Source: Clostridia bacterium (GTDB lineage Bacteria > Bacillota > Clostridia > Oscillospirales > Acutalibacteraceae). Taken from it: a DNA stretch of 64,000 nt. Below the pieces are notes generated by a model, which was not told where the DNA came from, ran no database searches, and saw only the letters and a list, made by a program, of their open reading frames with translations. The stretch is from the NCBI GenBank assembly GCA_017416765.1, contig JAFQBE010000008.1, forward strand, positions 33,001-97,000. Direction: 5' to 3'. How positions within the stretch are numbered: position 1 is the stretch's first letter; every line of letters starts with the position of its first letter. This document shows, one piece after another, positions 1 to 8,520 of the stretch. Position numbers and translations under genes: made by a program.

Positions 1-467
1 ATATCTGCAAATACATTTGCTTTTTCGGGACGCAGATGTCCGCAAACACCGTCAAGCTTAAAAAGTGCGAAATTGTGGTCACGGCACAGATGCACAAAAT
101 AATCAAAGCGTTCCTTTTGTTCTTCTTCTGTATTGCCGTAACCGTCAGGACTTCCCCAAAGTCCCATCCTTATACCTAATTCTTCTGCTTTCTTTACAAC
201 ATTGGTATATTCATTCGGGTACTGTGTACGGAATTTTTCACCGTTAAGGTTGCCGTAGCCTTCACTTGCGCCATCAAAATTTCCTGCATCCCATGCATAA
301 ATTTTAATTTGCATACCATAGGTATCTTTAAGGTATTTAAAAAAATCAAGGTTAATTAGGGTTTGCTCTTCGGTTGAACCTTCATTAGTGTTGTTAATCC
401 ATGAAAAATACTGCGGAATTGATGGAGTCAGATTATCTGCACCTGCATCTTTGGCATTTTTAATCAT
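1..467 (-). CDS. TIM-barrel glycoside hydrolase, 3' end beyond the window
   Basis: Open frame on the minus strand from an ATG at 467 to the left edge, about 155 codons, with no stop. The start has a GGAGAG ribosome binding site eight bases upstream. The protein begins MIKNAKDAGADNLTPSIPQY and carries LDFFKYLKDTYGMQIKIYAW, then RMGLWGSPDGYG and FALFKLDGVCG. This alternation of strand ends with Trp, Gly and Asp (GLWGSPDG, FKLDGV) resembles the barrel of alpha-galactosidase-like (melibiase, GH36/GH27-type) enzymes, where FKLDG would carry the catalytic Asp. The family assignment is from pattern only. It lies downstream of the TRAP operon terminator and reads in the same direction, with no clear promoter of its own between 467 and 498. 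The C-terminal half is not visible, so substrate cannot be judged. Confidence 0.6.
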   Translation of the reverse strand, partial: MIKNAKDAGADNLTPSIPQYFSWINNTNEGSTEEQTLINLDFFKYLKDTYGMQIKIYAWDAGNFDGASEGYGNLNGEKFRTQYPNEYTNVVKKAEELGIRMGLWGSPDGYGNTEEEQKERFDYFVHLCRDHNFALFKLDGVCGHLRPEKANVFAD

Positions 468-497
468 AAGGTATCTCTCCTGTTTTATTGCAATATG

Positions 498-528
498 AAA
501 AAACCGGAGTGCATCAGGCACTCCGGTT
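498..528 (-). terminator. Intrinsic terminator of the TRAP operon
   Basis: An 11-bp perfect stem (AACCGGAGTGC / GCACTCCGGTT, 502-512 and 518-528) with a 5-base loop is followed on the minus strand by a run of T (498-503). It starts six bases after the stop of the TRAP permease gene. Confidence 0.9.
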
Positions 529-533
529 GAGTT

Positions 534-2510
534 TTATGTTACTGCTTTAGCTTGCCTTTTCGAACCGATTTTCTGGAGTGCAAAAACAATTATAATCAAA
601 GCAAGTCCGATTGCATCGGTCAATAATCCGGGAATTATCATACATAAGCCTCCTGCAAGGGACAGAATGCGTTCCCACCAAGGCATATGTTTATACATAT
701 AACCTTCCATACCGGCAGATATAATATAAATACCGCAGAGTGCCGTGATAACAAGCAGTACAATCTCATACCAAGGCTTATCCGAACCGACAATCAGCAT
801 TTCAGGGCTGAAAGCAAAAATATACGGAACAATAAAGGCGGTAATTGCAAGTCTTGTTGCGGTAACACCGGTTTTCATCGGGTTGGATTTAGCTATAGCT
901 GAACCTGCATATGCTGCAAGTGCAACGGGCGGAGTAATGTCTGCAACAATTCCGAAATAGAATACAAACATGTGCGCGGCAAGAACCGGTATGCTCAGGC
1001 TTCGCATAAGAATTGGAGCCACCATTGATGCCATGATAACATAGTTTGCCGTTGTGGGAACACCCATGCCGAGTACAATACACATAAGCATTGTAAGCAT
1101 AAGTGCAAAAATCGGATGAATCTGTGATGCTGAATGTACAAGGGATGAAAGAACATTTGCAAGACCCGTCTGCTGGACCATGGCTGAAATACAACCCGCT
1201 ACAGCACAGGCAAGTGCAACACCGATAGCGTTCTTTGTACCGTTTGCAAGTGACTGAATATAAAGGTTAATGTCAAATTCAAATTTCTTGTGTACAATTG
1301 ATTTTATTGCACCTTCAATAACTTTTACACCTATAGCTACAAGAATAGCCAGAATAGCTGCTTTTGCAGGTGAAAAATAGTTCATTGCAACAACGAGTGC
1401 AACGACTGGAAGAAGAAGATAGCCTTTTGAAATAACGAGTTTAAAGAAATTAGGAATAGCTTCCTTGGGTAAACCTTTAAGGCCGAGTTTCTTTGCTTCA
1501 AAATGAATCATCATAAAGATACCTGTGAAGTAAAGAACAGCGGGAAGAATAGCGGCAATAGCTATCTGAGAATAAGGCAAACCGGTATATTCTGTCATAA
1601 GGAAGGCGGCAGCACCCATAATAGGAGGCATAATCTGACCGCCTGTAGATGCAGCTGCTTCAACTGCGGCGGCAAATTCGGGCTTGTATCCGCAACGCTT
1701 CATAGTGGGAATGGTAACAGAACCGCTGCCTACAGTGTTGGCAACTGATGAACCGGAATACATACCTTCCATCGCGCTTGAAATAACGGCAACCTTTGCA
1801 GGACCGCCTGTTGATTTACCGGCAATTGAGTTTGCAAGGTCAACAAAGAAAGCGCCTATACCCGATTGTTCAAGGAAAGAGGCGAAAATAATGAACAGAA
1901 CAATGAAGGATGCGCAGACATTAAGCGGTGTACCTGCAATACCTTCTGTTGTGTAGAAAAGCTTGTACATTATTATTCGCAAGGGATTTCTGTTAACAAC
2001 AAAGAATGCGTATGCAATAAATGCTGCGGAAACGCAGACTATTGGCAGGCCGACTACTCTGCGGCATGCTTCAAACAGCAGACAAGTACCGATAATTGCA
2101 ACAGCAATATCAATTTCGTTGATTCTTGAAGCTCTGTCAACAATTGCCTGGCAGTTGATTGCATAGTAGAAGAATGAACCCGAACCTAAAATTGCAAATA
2201 TCCAATCGTAAAAAGGTACGTGGTTCGGCTTTTTGATTTCTTTTTTGCGTATGGGGAATAGAATGAACGCAATAAAAACAATTATACCGATAAACCATGC
2301 CATCTTCTGTCTTTCTTCCATGGTACCGGTCCAGCCGTCGAACATGACATAGAGGGAAAACAGAACCATGGCAGCCTTGATGATTTTACCGAAAACGCCG
2401 GTAAAATGGCGGGTGTTTGATTCTTTATCAAATTCCGCCATAATTTTATCAACATCAATAGCCTCTTCATCAGGTGCCATGTTAATGACGTTTGTATTAA
2501 TATCTGACAT
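534..2510 (-). CDS. TRAP transporter fused 4TM/12TM permease (TAXI type)
   Basis: Large integral membrane protein of 658 residues that combines the small (DctQ-like, about residues 40-200) and large (DctM-like, about 210-600) TRAP subunits in one chain, as is usual for TAXI-type TRAP systems. It would use an ion gradient to import a substrate delivered by the periplasm-side binding protein encoded at 3042-4046. Visible family features include the glycine-rich stretch GSSVANTVGSGSVTIPTMKR and the segment GLGMGVPTTANYVIMASMVA in the second half. It begins four bases after the DUF1850 gene, so the three genes form one operon. An AAAGGACTG sequence upstream can serve as ribosome binding site. Substrate is unknown; characterised TAXI systems transport organic acids or amino acids. 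Confidence 0.93.
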   Translation of the reverse strand: MSDINTNVINMAPDEEAIDVDKIMAEFDKESNTRHFTGVFGKIIKAAMVLFSLYVMFDGWTGTMEERQKMAWFIGIIVFIAFILFPIRKKEIKKPNHVPFYDWIFAILGSGSFFYYAINCQAIVDRASRINEIDIAVAIIGTCLLFEACRRVVGLPIVCVSAAFIAYAFFVVNRNPLRIIMYKLFYTTEGIAGTPLNVCASFIVLFIIFASFLEQSGIGAFFVDLANSIAGKSTGGPAKVAVISSAMEGMYSGSSVANTVGSGSVTIPTMKRCGYKPEFAAAVEAAASTGGQIMPPIMGAAAFLMTEYTGLPYSQIAIAAILPAVLYFTGIFMMIHFEAKKLGLKGLPKEAIPNFFKLVISKGYLLLPVVALVVAMNYFSPAKAAILAILVAIGVKVIEGAIKSIVHKKFEFDINLYIQSLANGTKNAIGVALACAVAGCISAMVQQTGLANVLSSLVHSASQIHPIFALMLTMLMCIVLGMGVPTTANYVIMASMVAPILMRSLSIPVLAAHMFVFYFGIVADITPPVALAAYAGSAIAKSNPMKTGVTATRLAITAFIVPYIFAFSPEMLIVGSDKPWYEIVLLVITALCGIYIISAGMEGYMYKHMPWWERILSLAGGLCMIIPGLLTDAIGLALIIIVFALQKIGSKRQAKAVT

Positions 2511-2514
2511 TAAA

Positions 2515-3042
2515 TTATATCAGTCCTTTCGTCAGAATTTTGTATAAAGGCACAACCTCAAAAACAACCCTTGTGTTTTTGCCGCACATATCACGTAGGC
2601 TGATTTCTTCACCGCCGATAAAAAGAATGTGGTCATACGCTGCACTGACAATGTACCTTAACGGCTCAAAGGTTATGTCGTAGCCGGTAATTATCATGTT
2701 GCCATCGCTGTCATATGACAGCTTTTGCCCATCCTGCAAGGCTGTTTGCACGCCTGCACCGAAGGAGCGGTAGGTTGTGGAATAGGCTTTAATATCTCCA
2801 TTTTCAATAATATATGTGTCCTTCACCGGTGTTTTGTTAACAGAGTGAATGAACTCAACTGAAAATGTAAAGCCTTCTTCGGCTTTTTCACTAAGATAAA
2901 CTTTTCCGCTTTGTGCATTGTAAAGCGCAAGATAATCGGAGGAGAGCCAAAGTAAAATTACAGCAGCCGCTGTAATGATTAACATTAAAACGGCTGCTGC
3001 GAGAAAACTTTTTTTAATGTGAGCTGTGGATTTAAAGCTCAT
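2515..3042 (-). CDS. DUF1850 family protein of TAXI-TRAP operon
   Basis: 175 residues with one N-terminal membrane segment (about residues 12-34) followed by an extracytoplasmic beta-rich domain. The sequence VEFIHSVNKTPVKDTY is the hallmark of DUF1850, a small family found next to TAXI-type TRAP genes. The ATG overlaps the TGA stop of the binding-protein gene by one base (TGATG), and the fused permease starts four bases after its stop, so translation is coupled. The function is not established; its position suggests an accessory subunit of the transporter. Confidence 0.85.
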   Translation of the reverse strand: MSFKSTAHIKKSFLAAAVLMLIITAAAVILLWLSSDYLALYNAQSGKVYLSEKAEEGFTFSVEFIHSVNKTPVKDTYIIENGDIKAYSTTYRSFGAGVQTALQDGQKLSYDSDGNMIITGYDITFEPLRYIVSAAYDHILFIGGEEISLRDMCGKNTRVVFEVVPLYKILTKGLI

Positions 3043-4046
3043 CAGCTTATTGCGCCAACCTCTTTATAGTATCTTTCTGCACCGGGATGGAAAGGAACAG
3101 AAATGCTTGAAACTGCATACTCAAGGCTCATTTCAGTAGCCTTTTCGTGTGTGTATTCATCCTTGTTTTCATAAATAGCCTTTGTAAGCTGATAAACTGT
3201 TTCTTCATCAAGTTCGTTGCTTACGATGAATGTAGCCTTAACAGCAACTGTTGTAACATCTGTATCAATGCCGTTGTATGTGCCGGCAGGAACAGTATAA
3301 GCTGCGTAGAAGCCGTATTCGCTCTGAAGTGTTGCAAGATGCTCAGCATCAATTTCTACAAGAACAATGCCTGTTGTTGTGGAAAGGTCTGTAATTGCAA
3401 CTGTAGGAGCGCCTGCTGTGCAGAAGAAAGCATCAATCTTGCCGTCTTTAAGAGCATCAGCGGATGCCTGGAAGCTGAGGTTCTGCTTGTTGATATCGTC
3501 AAATGTGATACCGTATGCGCCGAGAATCTGCTGAGCGTTGAATTCAACACCGCTGCCGCTGTCGCCAACAGAAACCTTTTTACCTTTAAGGTCAGCAACT
3601 GTTTTGATACCGGAGTCTGCTTTAGCAACTATCTGACAAACTTCAGCATATGCTGCACCGAGTGTTGAGAAGCTTGTGATTGCACCAACATCAGCAAAAA
3701 GTGATGTGCCATTGTAAGCGTAGTCCATAACGTCGTTCTGAACGATAGCCATGTCAACTTCGCCATCGTCAACACCGAGGATATTAGCCTTGGAAGCACC
3801 TGATGACTGAATCATGAGGTTTGCGCCTGTTTTTTCTTTAAGTACTGTAGAAATAACATTGCAGAAACCGAAGTATGTACCTGTTGAACCGCCTGTTCCG
3901 ACATTAATTTCGATTGAAGAAAGGTCACCGGATGCGATGGCATCGTTGTTTGCGGGATCTTCAACGGGCTTGTCACCGCAAGCTGTTAAAAACAGCATGG
4001 ATAATGCGAGAACGAGGGAAAGAACTATAGCTAATCTTTTTTTCAT
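3042..4046 (-). CDS. TAXI family TRAP transporter solute-binding lipoprotein
   Basis: 334 residues. The N-terminus is a lipoprotein signal peptide ending in the lipobox LTAC, so mature protein would be anchored at Cys23 on the outer face of the membrane. The mature part has TAXI/NMT1-like features: INVGTGGSTGTYFGFCNVIS near the start, then LKGKKVSVGDSGSGVEFNA and a C-terminal ATEMSLEYAVSSISVPFHPG. It would capture the substrate and hand it to the fused permease. It is the first gene of the operon, with a GGAGG site seven bases before the ATG and a good promoter at 4099-4127. Confidence 0.93.
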   Translation of the reverse strand: MKKRLAIVLSLVLALSMLFLTACGDKPVEDPANNDAIASGDLSSIEINVGTGGSTGTYFGFCNVISTVLKEKTGANLMIQSSGASKANILGVDDGEVDMAIVQNDVMDYAYNGTSLFADVGAITSFSTLGAAYAEVCQIVAKADSGIKTVADLKGKKVSVGDSGSGVEFNAQQILGAYGITFDDINKQNLSFQASADALKDGKIDAFFCTAGAPTVAITDLSTTTGIVLVEIDAEHLATLQSEYGFYAAYTVPAGTYNGIDTDVTTVAVKATFIVSNELDEETVYQLTKAIYENKDEYTHEKATEMSLEYAVSSISVPFHPGAERYYKEVGAIS

Positions 4047-4064
4047 AATTTACCTCCGTTTATA

Positions 4065-4086
4065 TTCCGCAGATTTTTACGCGGAA
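4065..4086 (-). promoter_or_regulatory. Inverted repeat in the TRAP operon leader
   Basis: TTCCGC and GCGGAA are separated by 10 bases and lie between the -10 box and the ribosome binding site of the TAXI binding-protein gene. In RNA this is a small hairpin directly after the expected start of transcription; in DNA it could be an operator half-site pair. No regulator for it is visible in the window. Confidence 0.45.
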
Positions 4087-4098
4087 CAATTTTTAATA

Positions 4099-4127
4099 AT
4101 TATACAATATATTTTCCAATTATGCAA
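4099..4127 (-). promoter_or_regulatory. Promoter of the TAXI-TRAP operon
   Basis: On the minus strand, TTGCAT (4122-4127) and TATAAT (4099-4104) are 17 bases apart. This is a near-consensus housekeeping-type promoter about 55 bases before the ATG at 4046. Confidence 0.75.
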
Positions 4128-4181
4128 GTACTATAAAAAAATAATTGAATTTATCAAATTTTTTATCATTTCGGACTATAG

Positions 4182-4225
4182 CAAGACGCTTTCGTCTTGA
4201 CTTTTATTTACAATTATTCTATCAT
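4182..4225 (+). promoter_or_regulatory. Promoter with overlapping hairpin, divergent from TRAP
   Basis: TTGACT (4197-4202) and TATCAT (4220-4225) are 17 bases apart and lead into the gene at 4262. A perfect 7-bp inverted repeat, CAAGACG-CTTT-CGTCTTG (4182-4199), runs into the -35 box. There is no T-run after it, so it looks more like an operator than a terminator. Confidence 0.55.
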
Positions 4226-4261
4226 TTTATAAAAAGATGCAAAAATCAGCGAGGTTAAAAC

Positions 4262-5611
4262 ATGAATATTTTAGTCCTTAACGGAAGTCCAAAAGGAAAA
4301 TACAGTATAACTTTACAAACAATTAAATATTTGATGCTGGAATTTCCCGAATATAAGTTTGATGTACTTGATGTAGGTCAGCGTATAAAGGCACTTGAAC
4401 GGGATTTTTCACCGGCAGAAGAGGCGCTTAAAAAAGCTGACCTTATAATTTTCTCCTACCCTGTTTATACCTTTATTGCTCCATATCAACTTCATCGCTT
4501 TATTGAACTAATAAAGGAAAAAGCTATTGATTTAAGCGGCAAGTTTGCAACGCAGCTTTCCACTTCAAAACATTTTTACGATGTAACAGCACATAGATAT
4601 ATTCAGGATAACTGCGGTGATATGGGCATTAAATATATCCGTGGCTTATCAGCAGATATGGATGATCTGCTTACTGAAAAAGGCAGAAATGAAGCGAAAG
4701 GCTTTTTTGAATATGTGCTGTTTTGTATTAAAAACAATATGTTTGAAAAAGTCAGCGCAGCGCCTGCTATACTAAATCACATTGAAGTTACGGTACCTGA
4801 AGCAGATAATTCAGCTAAGCAGGGCGATATAGTTGTTATTACAAACCGTGAAGCAGACGATATACAGCTTGGTAAAATGATTGACCGTTTCTGCGCCGTT
4901 ATGCCGCGCAAAACACGCGTTGTTAATATTCGTGAATATCCATTCAAAGGCGGCTGTCTCGGTTGCTTTAACTGTGCTGTATCCGGAAAATGCGTATATA
5001 ACGATAATTTTGATGATTTTTTACGCAACACAATTCAGTCTGCACAGGCAATAGTTATTGCATTCACAATAAAAGATCATTCTATGGGTGCTTCATTCAA
5101 GCTATATGATGACCGTCAGTTCTGCAACGGACACAGAACCGTAACAATGGGTATGCCAAAGGGATATCTGATAAGCGGAAATTATTCAAGAGAGTTTAAT
5201 TTGCAGATGATTGTTGAGGGACGCGCTCAGGTTGGCGGCAATTTTCTTGCAGGAGTCGCAACAGATGAAACAGACCCTAACGGCGAAATTGATAAGCTTG
5301 CCGATTCGCTTGAGTACGCATTGAAAGCAAGCTATGTTCCCCCTCAGAATTTTTATGGTGTTGGCGGTATGAAAATTTTCCGCGACCTTATATGGACGAT
5401 GCAGGGGCTGATGAAGGCTGACCATAAATTCTATAAAGCTCACGGTCAATATGATTTCCCGCAAAAAAAGCGCGGTACAATGGTAGCTATGTATCTTGTT
5501 GGCGGCTTGCTATCTTCACAAAAAATCAAATCAAAAATGGGCAACATGATGAACGAAGGAATGCTGATGCCATATAATAAAATGTTTGAAAAACTAAAGA
5601 AAAATAAATAA
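4262..5611 (+). CDS. Tandem flavodoxin-like NAD(P)H-dependent oxidoreductase
   Basis: 449 residues with two flavodoxin-like halves. The first half opens with MNILVLNGSPKGKYSITLQT, the FMN phosphate loop of NADPH-dependent FMN reductases, followed by DLIIFSYPVYTFIAPYQ. The second half, from about residue 190, has a new strand-loop (VVITNREAD), then a cysteine motif (GGCLGCFNCAVSGKCVYND) typical of iron-sulfur flavoproteins and azoreductase-like proteins, then AIVIAFTIKDHSMGASFK. The usual family protein is a single domain of 180-250 residues, so this is a duplicated or fused form. It is followed after 20 bases by the predicted glycosidase at 5632, with no terminator, so the two are probably co-transcribed. 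Partner and substrate are unknown. Confidence 0.8.
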   Translation: MNILVLNGSPKGKYSITLQTIKYLMLEFPEYKFDVLDVGQRIKALERDFSPAEEALKKADLIIFSYPVYTFIAPYQLHRFIELIKEKAIDLSGKFATQLSTSKHFYDVTAHRYIQDNCGDMGIKYIRGLSADMDDLLTEKGRNEAKGFFEYVLFCIKNNMFEKVSAAPAILNHIEVTVPEADNSAKQGDIVVITNREADDIQLGKMIDRFCAVMPRKTRVVNIREYPFKGGCLGCFNCAVSGKCVYNDNFDDFLRNTIQSAQAIVIAFTIKDHSMGASFKLYDDRQFCNGHRTVTMGMPKGYLISGNYSREFNLQMIVEGRAQVGGNFLAGVATDETDPNGEIDKLADSLEYALKASYVPPQNFYGVGGMKIFRDLIWTMQGLMKADHKFYKAHGQYDFPQKKRGTMVAMYLVGGLLSSQKIKSKMGNMMNEGMLMPYNKMFEKLKKNK

Positions 5612-5631
5612 AAATTTGAGGAGAAATAAAA

Positions 5632-7578
5632 ATGATAAGAAAGCGTCAGGTTCACCTTGATTTTCATACTAACGGTACCCTTCCCGTCGGCAAGAATTTT
5701 TCCAAAGAGCAGTTTCAGGCTGCACTTAAAGCAGGACATGTAAATTCAATTACCGTTTTTTCAAAGTGCCACCATGGCTGGTCATACCATCCAACAAAGG
5801 TTAATGAAATGCATCCTTGTCTGGAATTTGATTTGCTTGGTGCGCAGCTTGAAGCTTGTAAAGAAATTGATGTAAACGCACCTGTATATATTTCTGCGGG
5901 CTTTGATGAAAAAGAATATGATAAAAGATCGGAATGGCGCTGTCAACCTGTTAGAGATAAAGAAGAACAGTTTAAATACAGGAATGAAGTGCATTTTCAT
6001 CAGCTTTGTTTCAATACGGAATATCTTGATTTTTTATGCAGTCAGATTGAAGAAGTAATGCAAGAATACAATCCATGCGGAATTTTTCTTGATATTATCG
6101 CACCTAAACTTTGTTTTTGCGAAAAATGTCTTAATGATATGAAGGCACTCGGACTTGATTCAAATAACAATGATGATTGCTGGAAATTTGCTGATATTAC
6201 ATTTAAAAAGTATCTTACCGCAACAAATGCTGCGGTAAGAAAATACAGCGATACAGCTACTATTTTTCATAATCAGGGACATATTCCCAAGGGTGACTAC
6301 AGTTTTATAAAACACAACACCCATCTTGAGCTTGAAAGTCTGCCTACCGGCGGATGGGGCTATGACCATTTTCCGCTTTCAGCAGCTTATGTACGCACTT
6401 TAGAAAATACAGAATTCCTTGGTATGACGGGTAAATTCCACCAGAGCTGGGGAGAATTCGGCGGTTTCAAGCACCCGAATGCACTTATTTATGAAACAGC
6501 ATTGAGTGTTGCAAACGGTGCAGGTTGTTCAATTGGCGACCAGATGCATCCGCTCGGTGAAATGAATATGGCTACATACGGTCTTATCGGTAAGGCTTAT
6601 TCATTGATTGAAGAAAAAGAACCTTGGCTTAACGGTGCGGTAAATGTTGCGGATATTGCTGTTTTAAGTGCTGAATCAGTAACGGGTAACCGCGATGCTA
6701 AAGCTGATACGGGCGCAAACAGAATGCTGCTCGAAAATAATCTGTTATATAATTTTATTGACAGCAGTATGGATTTTTCCGCTTATAAATTGCTTATTCT
6801 TCCCGATATCGGCGGATTTAATGGTGAAACAATTGAAAAAATCAGAACTTATGCAGCAAACGGCGGTAAAATAATTGCAAGCGGTGAAGCTTTGGTAAAA
6901 GATGATAATTTTATACTTGATATCGGGGCGAAATATATCGGTAGAAATGAGTATAAGCCTACTTATCTTGTACCCTGCTATCCTACCGTAAACGGAACAA
7001 CTGAATACATAATGCGTTGCAATTCATTCACATTTGAAGCTATTGACTGTGAAGTTGAAGCATATATGCAAAATCCTTATTTTAACAGAACACTTGAACA
7101 TTTTTGTTCTCATATGCACGCTCCGAATAACCCCGATAACAGTTATCCCGCTGCAATAATTAAAAGCAATGTTGCATATATAGGTTGGGATATTTTCAGT
7201 GCTTACGCAAAATATGGACACCTTTGCTTTAAAGAGCTTTTCACACATATTGTCAACAAGATGCTTGACAAAGATAAAACTGTAAACGTAGATTTGCCCG
7301 ATAAAGCAGTTGTTACCTACACAAGGCAGGAAAATGAAAAGCGAAATGTTCTCCACCTGCTGTTTGCCCATACAACAGTGCGCGGTGAAAACACAGAGGT
7401 TATTGAAGATACCGTACTGTTGTACAATGTAAAATGTTCGGTCAAATGCACAAATAAGCCGTCAAGCGTTATACTTGAACCCAGCGGACAAAAGCTTGAT
7501 TTTAATTATTCGGACGGTTATGCTGAATTCACTGTACCGCAAGTTAATATTCATCAGATGGTTGCGATAAATGAATAA
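5632..7578 (+). CDS. Predicted glycoside hydrolase, GHL6 / beta-galactosidase-trimerisation type
   Basis: 648 residues, no signal peptide, so probably cytoplasmic. The N-terminal part (about 1-330) looks like a hypothetical glycosyl hydrolase family TIM barrel: VHLDFHTNG near the start, CGIFLDIIAPKLCFCEKCL around residue 145-165 (Asp in a strand end followed by a CxxC pair), and YETALSVANGAGCSIGDQMH. The middle part (about 370-450) resembles the beta-galactosidase trimerisation/GATase-like fold (YKLLILPDIGGFNGETIEKI, NGGKIIASGEAL). The C-terminus is a beta domain. The ATG has GAGGAG upstream. Neighbouring flavoprotein and shared transcription suggest a joint role, but substrate cannot be named. 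Confidence 0.7.
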   Translation: MIRKRQVHLDFHTNGTLPVGKNFSKEQFQAALKAGHVNSITVFSKCHHGWSYHPTKVNEMHPCLEFDLLGAQLEACKEIDVNAPVYISAGFDEKEYDKRSEWRCQPVRDKEEQFKYRNEVHFHQLCFNTEYLDFLCSQIEEVMQEYNPCGIFLDIIAPKLCFCEKCLNDMKALGLDSNNNDDCWKFADITFKKYLTATNAAVRKYSDTATIFHNQGHIPKGDYSFIKHNTHLELESLPTGGWGYDHFPLSAAYVRTLENTEFLGMTGKFHQSWGEFGGFKHPNALIYETALSVANGAGCSIGDQMHPLGEMNMATYGLIGKAYSLIEEKEPWLNGAVNVADIAVLSAESVTGNRDAKADTGANRMLLENNLLYNFIDSSMDFSAYKLLILPDIGGFNGETIEKIRTYAANGGKIIASGEALVKDDNFILDIGAKYIGRNEYKPTYLVPCYPTVNGTTEYIMRCNSFTFEAIDCEVEAYMQNPYFNRTLEHFCSHMHAPNNPDNSYPAAIIKSNVAYIGWDIFSAYAKYGHLCFKELFTHIVNKMLDKDKTVNVDLPDKAVVTYTRQENEKRNVLHLLFAHTTVRGENTEVIEDTVLLYNVKCSVKCTNKPSSVILEPSGQKLDFNYSDGYAEFTVPQVNIHQMVAINE

Positions 7579-7584
7579 AATTTT

Positions 7585-7631
7585 AAGGCTAAGCAGAGCA
7601 TAAAAGCTTTGCTTAGCCTTAATAAATTTTT
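7585..7631. terminator. Bidirectional terminator between convergent genes
   Basis: Perfect or near-perfect 15-bp stem (7585-7599 with 7606-7620, AAGGCTAAGC / GCTTAGCCTT core) flanked by T-rich sequence on the plus side and A-rich sequence on the other. It lies between the stop at 7578 and the convergent stop at 7636. Confidence 0.85.
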
Positions 7632-7635
7632 AAAA

Positions 7636-8499
7636 TCAATCGGAAATCAGATTTTTATACTGATAAACTTTTACATAGTCAACTATGAATTCCGCTTCTT
7701 CTCCGGGTGTATTTTCTCTTTCACTCGGTATACCGTTTTCGCCGCGCATTTCAACAGAAAGGATAACATATTCTTCATTCTGACTTACGCCGCCAAAATC
7801 TGTTCTGAATGTTTCAACACCGTTAATATAGAAGATATATTCGTTTTCGTTCCATTCAAGTCCGTATGTGTTGAATTCTTCATAGGGGTTGTTGCCTGTA
7901 AAAAAAGCCTTTGCACCAAGCTTTTGGTGTGCTTCGCCGTAGTTATCAAAATGAAGGTTAGATGTAACGCAGTTTTCAAAAAAATCGCCGTATTTGTCAC
8001 TTTCAAATATATCAATTTCTGTGCCGTCTTTTCCGTTACAGTCTTCATTGTAAACGCCGTCATTCATAAGCCAGAACGCACTCCATATATCGGCACCCTT
8101 TGGCAGGATACAGCGGCACTCAAAATAGCCGAATTTCTGGCTGAAGCTGTTTTTTGAATCGGTATCGGTATCAATACCTGCGGTATACCAGCCGGCTCCT
8201 TTTCCACCATATCCGTCAGCGAAATACTTGACCGGAATGACAAGATTGCCCTTTTCGGTATATGCAAGATACTGATTCCAATAGCTGCCCTTTCTTGCTT
8301 CAGAAGTTTGACCGTACTGATAATGACCGGACCAGACATTGCGGTCAAGCTCACCTTCAAATTCTTCCTCAAATGTTATTGTGAATTTATCCATATCGAG
8401 CTTTTCGCCCATGGGATAACAGGGAATATCAAGCGTAAAGCAGATAAAAAGAAGGATTGAATAAAAAAATGCACCTATTTTTGAAAATACAGCAGTCAT
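7636..8499 (-). CDS. Glycoside hydrolase family 16 protein
   Basis: 287 residues. A hydrophobic N-terminus (about 10-25) suggests secretion or a membrane anchor. The rest is a GH16 concanavalin-like domain: FTITFEEEF at the start, FGYFECRC and DIWSAFWLM leading into the catalytic motif EIDIFE (Glu161 nucleophile, Glu166 acid/base, with Asp163 between), and a C-terminal FIVDYVKVYQYK strand. GH16 enzymes cut beta-1,3/1,4-glucans, galactans, carrageenans or agarose; the sequence does not decide among these. It starts 21 bases after the GDSL gene upstream, so the two are probably one transcript from the promoter at 9212-9240. Confidence 0.92.
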   Translation of the reverse strand: MTAVFSKIGAFFYSILLFICFTLDIPCYPMGEKLDMDKFTITFEEEFEGELDRNVWSGHYQYGQTSEARKGSYWNQYLAYTEKGNLVIPVKYFADGYGGKGAGWYTAGIDTDTDSKNSFSQKFGYFECRCILPKGADIWSAFWLMNDGVYNEDCNGKDGTEIDIFESDKYGDFFENCVTSNLHFDNYGEAHQKLGAKAFFTGNNPYEEFNTYGLEWNENEYIFYINGVETFRTDFGGVSQNEEYVILSVEMRGENGIPSERENTPGEEAEFIVDYVKVYQYKNLISD

Positions 8500-8520
8500 T
8501 GTTATGTATCCTTTTGTTAA

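Noticed and set aside
3147-3668. 173-codon Cys-rich open frame opposite the TAXI binding-protein gene
   Set aside because: It is wholly antisense to a well-supported gene with a signal peptide and conserved motifs, has no ribosome binding site, and its Cys bias comes from reading Ala/Thr codons backwards.
7609-8157. 182-codon open frame opposite the GH16 gene
   Set aside because: It starts inside the terminator and is antisense to the catalytic domain; the hydrophobic composition is a by-product of the opposite frame.
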